Source: Pandoraea sp. ASV26
Lineage (GTDB): Bacteria > Pseudomonadota > Gammaproteobacteria > Burkholderiales > Burkholderiaceae
Assembly (NCBI RefSeq): GCF_016428915.1
Contig: NZ_JAELTP010000042.1
Location: forward strand, 1-45,281
DNA length: 45,281 bases
Reading direction: 5' to 3'
Below are positions 43,838 to 45,281 of this stretch, one piece after another. A model generated the notes under the pieces. That model had not been told where the DNA came from. It searched no databases and worked only from the letters and a program-made list of their open reading frames with translations. Positions within the stretch are counted from its first letter, which is position 1; every line of letters begins with the position of its first letter. A program made the position numbers and the translations under genes.

Positions 43838-44566
43838 ATGACGCAACGAAGCCGGTCACTTTTGTCCCCCGCAACGCGCCTCCTCTCCCGACGCCGCCCG
43901 GTCGCCGCTGCGGCGCGCAGCGCCCGTGCGCTGGCGCTTGCGGGCGCCACCCTCGGTCTCGCGGGCACGTTGTTCGCACTGCCCGCCGGCGCGCAGGCCA
44001 TCATCGATCCGCCGCCGCCCGCGCCGCTGCAAACACCGCAGCAAGCCAGCGAGTCGGCCATCAACAAGCTGGTCGACGCCGGCAAGTTCAACGACGCGCT
44101 CGCGAAGATCGACGACCATCTCAAGCAGTATCCGCGCGACGCGCAGGTGCGCTTCACGCGCGGGCGCGTGCTCATGGAAATGGGCCGCAACGCCGAAGCC
44201 ATCGACGCCTTCACCGCCCTCACGCAAGACTTCCCGGAACTGCCCGAGCCGTTCAACAACCTCGCGGCGCTCTACGCGCAGGCCGGCGAGTACGACAAGG
44301 CCCGCGCGGCCCTCGAGAGCGCCATTCGCAACAATCCGAGTTTCGCCGTGGCCTACTCGAACCTTGGCGACATCTACGCCAAGCTCGCCCAGCAGGCTTA
44401 TCAGAAAGCGCTGAAGATCTCGCCGACGGCGCGCGTGTCGAACCGCGAGAAAATCCTGTCCAACATGCTGACCCCGCAGCGCGCCGCCCCGGTGAGCCAG
44501 ACACCGTCACCGGCCAAGGCCAGCGACGATGCCGCGCTCAAGAACGTTGGCAAGTCGGGGAACTGA
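43838..44566 (+). CDS. Exported tetratricopeptide-repeat protein
   Basis: The 242-residue product has a basic n-region and a long hydrophobic signal ending LPAGAQA, then TPR units: ESAINKLVDAGKFNDALAKIDDHLKQYP, AQVRFTRGRVLMEMGRNAEAIDAFTALTQDFP, PFNNLAALYAQAGEYDKARAALESAIRNNP and FAVAYSNLGDIYAKLAQQAYQKAL. It is probably a periplasmic scaffold. It lies 52 bases before ppiA, possibly co-transcribed, and is divergent from cysS. I chose MTQRSRS as the start; an in-frame TTG upstream is less likely. Confidence 0.88.
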   Translation: MTQRSRSLLSPATRLLSRRRPVAAAARSARALALAGATLGLAGTLFALPAGAQAIIDPPPPAPLQTPQQASESAINKLVDAGKFNDALAKIDDHLKQYPRDAQVRFTRGRVLMEMGRNAEAIDAFTALTQDFPELPEPFNNLAALYAQAGEYDKARAALESAIRNNPSFAVAYSNLGDIYAKLAQQAYQKALKISPTARVSNREKILSNMLTPQRAAPVSQTPSPAKASDDAALKNVGKSGN

Positions 44567-44618
44567 GACGCCCCGCGCTTTCCATCGAACCCCATCCTCT
44601 TTGCATACAGAGACACCC

Positions 44619-45215
44619 ATGTCCTTTCCGAATCGCCTGCGTCGCGCATTGCTTGGCAGCGTTATCGCTGCGGCTGCCCTGACGGGCACGAGCCTGAGCG
44701 CGTTCGCGCAAACCGTTCAACCGCAAGTGCAGTTCAAGACGTCGGCCGGCAACTTCGTGGTCGAACTCAACCCGAAGGCAGCGCCGAAGACGGTCGAGAA
44801 CTTCCTCCAATACGTCAACAGCGGCTTCTATAACGGCACGATCTTCCACCGCGTCATCAACAACTTCATGATTCAGGGCGGCGGTTTCACGCCCGAGATG
44901 AACGAAAAGACCACGCGCGCGCCGATTCCGAGCGAATCGCAGAACGGCCTGAAGAACGTGACGGGCGCCATTGCCATGGCCCGCACGTCGAATCCGAATT
45001 CCGCGACCGCGCAATTCTTCATCAATGTGAAGGATAATGCGTCACTGGACTACCCCAGCCCGGACGGCTACGGCTATACGGTATTCGGCAAGGTGGTATC
45101 CGGCATGGATACCGTCGAGAAGATCAAGGGTGTTGCCACGACCCGCAAGGGCATGTATCAAGACGTGCCGGCCACGCCGGTCGTGATCGAATCGGCCAGC
45201 GTCGTCAAGCGCTGA
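44619..45215 (+). CDS. ppiA: Periplasmic cyclophilin-type peptidyl-prolyl isomerase
   Basis: The enzyme isomerises Xaa-Pro bonds in periplasmic proteins. The 198 residues have a signal peptide (1-30, ending SAFAQ) and the cyclophilin core: YNGTIFHRVINNFMIQGGGF with the catalytic Arg, GAIAMARTSNPNSATAQFFINV, and YTVFGKVVSGMDTVEKI. It precedes a second cyclophilin gene, ppiB, only 44 bases downstream. Confidence 0.95.
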   Translation: MSFPNRLRRALLGSVIAAAALTGTSLSAFAQTVQPQVQFKTSAGNFVVELNPKAAPKTVENFLQYVNSGFYNGTIFHRVINNFMIQGGGFTPEMNEKTTRAPIPSESQNGLKNVTGAIAMARTSNPNSATAQFFINVKDNASLDYPSPDGYGYTVFGKVVSGMDTVEKIKGVATTRKGMYQDVPATPVVIESASVVKR

Positions 45216-45259
45216 ACCTCTCCGGCCCATCGGGACCATTTCATCAGAAGGAAAGCATC

Positions 45260-45281
45260 ATGGTTGAACTGCACACCAATC
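45260..45281 (+). CDS. ppiB: Start of cytoplasmic cyclophilin PpiB, partial
   Basis: Only seven codons (MVELHTN) lie in the window, preceded by GAAGGAAA as ribosome site. This N-terminus is typical of the cytoplasmic PpiB of Burkholderiaceae, and ppiA-ppiB tandems are common. The call rests on context and a very short sequence. Confidence 0.7.

Overview
The window is about 45 kb of GC-rich chromosomal DNA. Its gene content and gene order (surE-pcm; dnaX-ybaB-recR with the 4.5S RNA gene beside it; trxA-rho; yejABEF; cysS / DNA glycosylase / accA / tilS / lysC) point to a betaproteobacterium of the Burkholderiaceae. Pandoraea or a close relative is my leading guess, but the genus is inferred from general familiarity and was not tested. 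I see no transposase, integrase, phage gene or CRISPR array. Most of the window is core genome, with one accessory-looking block at about 7.3-16.4 kb.

Layout. 1-1557: partial pcm and surE. 1781-6038: an ABC importer of the NitT/TauT/SsuABC type (permease, ATPase, periplasmic binding protein) downstream of a CaiB/BaiF class III CoA-transferase, all on the minus strand and probably one operon that imports an organic acid and activates it as a CoA ester. 6259-6984: a LuxR-type regulator whose receiver-like domain lacks the usual phosphorylation residues. 7378-7824: a small exported protein of unknown function.

The most interesting block is 7980-14282, all on the minus strand. It encodes, in order of transcription, two small exported proteins, a FapB-like and a FapC-like protein each with three copies of the repeat GxxGVNxAAGxxNxQxN, a C39-type cysteine protease (FapD-like), a FapE-like exported protein, and an outer-membrane beta-barrel with an N-terminal coiled coil (FapF-like). 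I read this as a Fap-type functional-amyloid export system. A near-consensus sigma-54 promoter (TGGCACG-N4-TCGCT) lies just upstream of its first gene. The next gene upstream (15054-16412) is a sigma-54 enhancer-binding activator with an intact GAFTGA loop, resembling the VpsR/BerB group. A strong Rho-independent terminator sits between the fiber-protein gene and the protease gene, and the CTTGGTACC motif recurs in three intergenic spaces of this locus.

16662-22134 is housekeeping: recR, ybaB, dnaX, the SRP RNA gene ffs, trxA and rho. 22386-27221 carries a TPR protein, a ferric-iron binding protein under a Fur-box promoter, a patatin-like lipoprotein and an NlpC/P60 hydrolase. 27533-33468 is the yejABEF peptide importer. 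It is followed by an LpxO-like hydroxylase, an MdfA-type efflux pump, an FKBP, tRNA-Ser(GCU), lysC, tilS, accA, a DNA glycosylase with a histone-H1-like tail, cysS, a TPR protein, ppiA and the first codons of ppiB.
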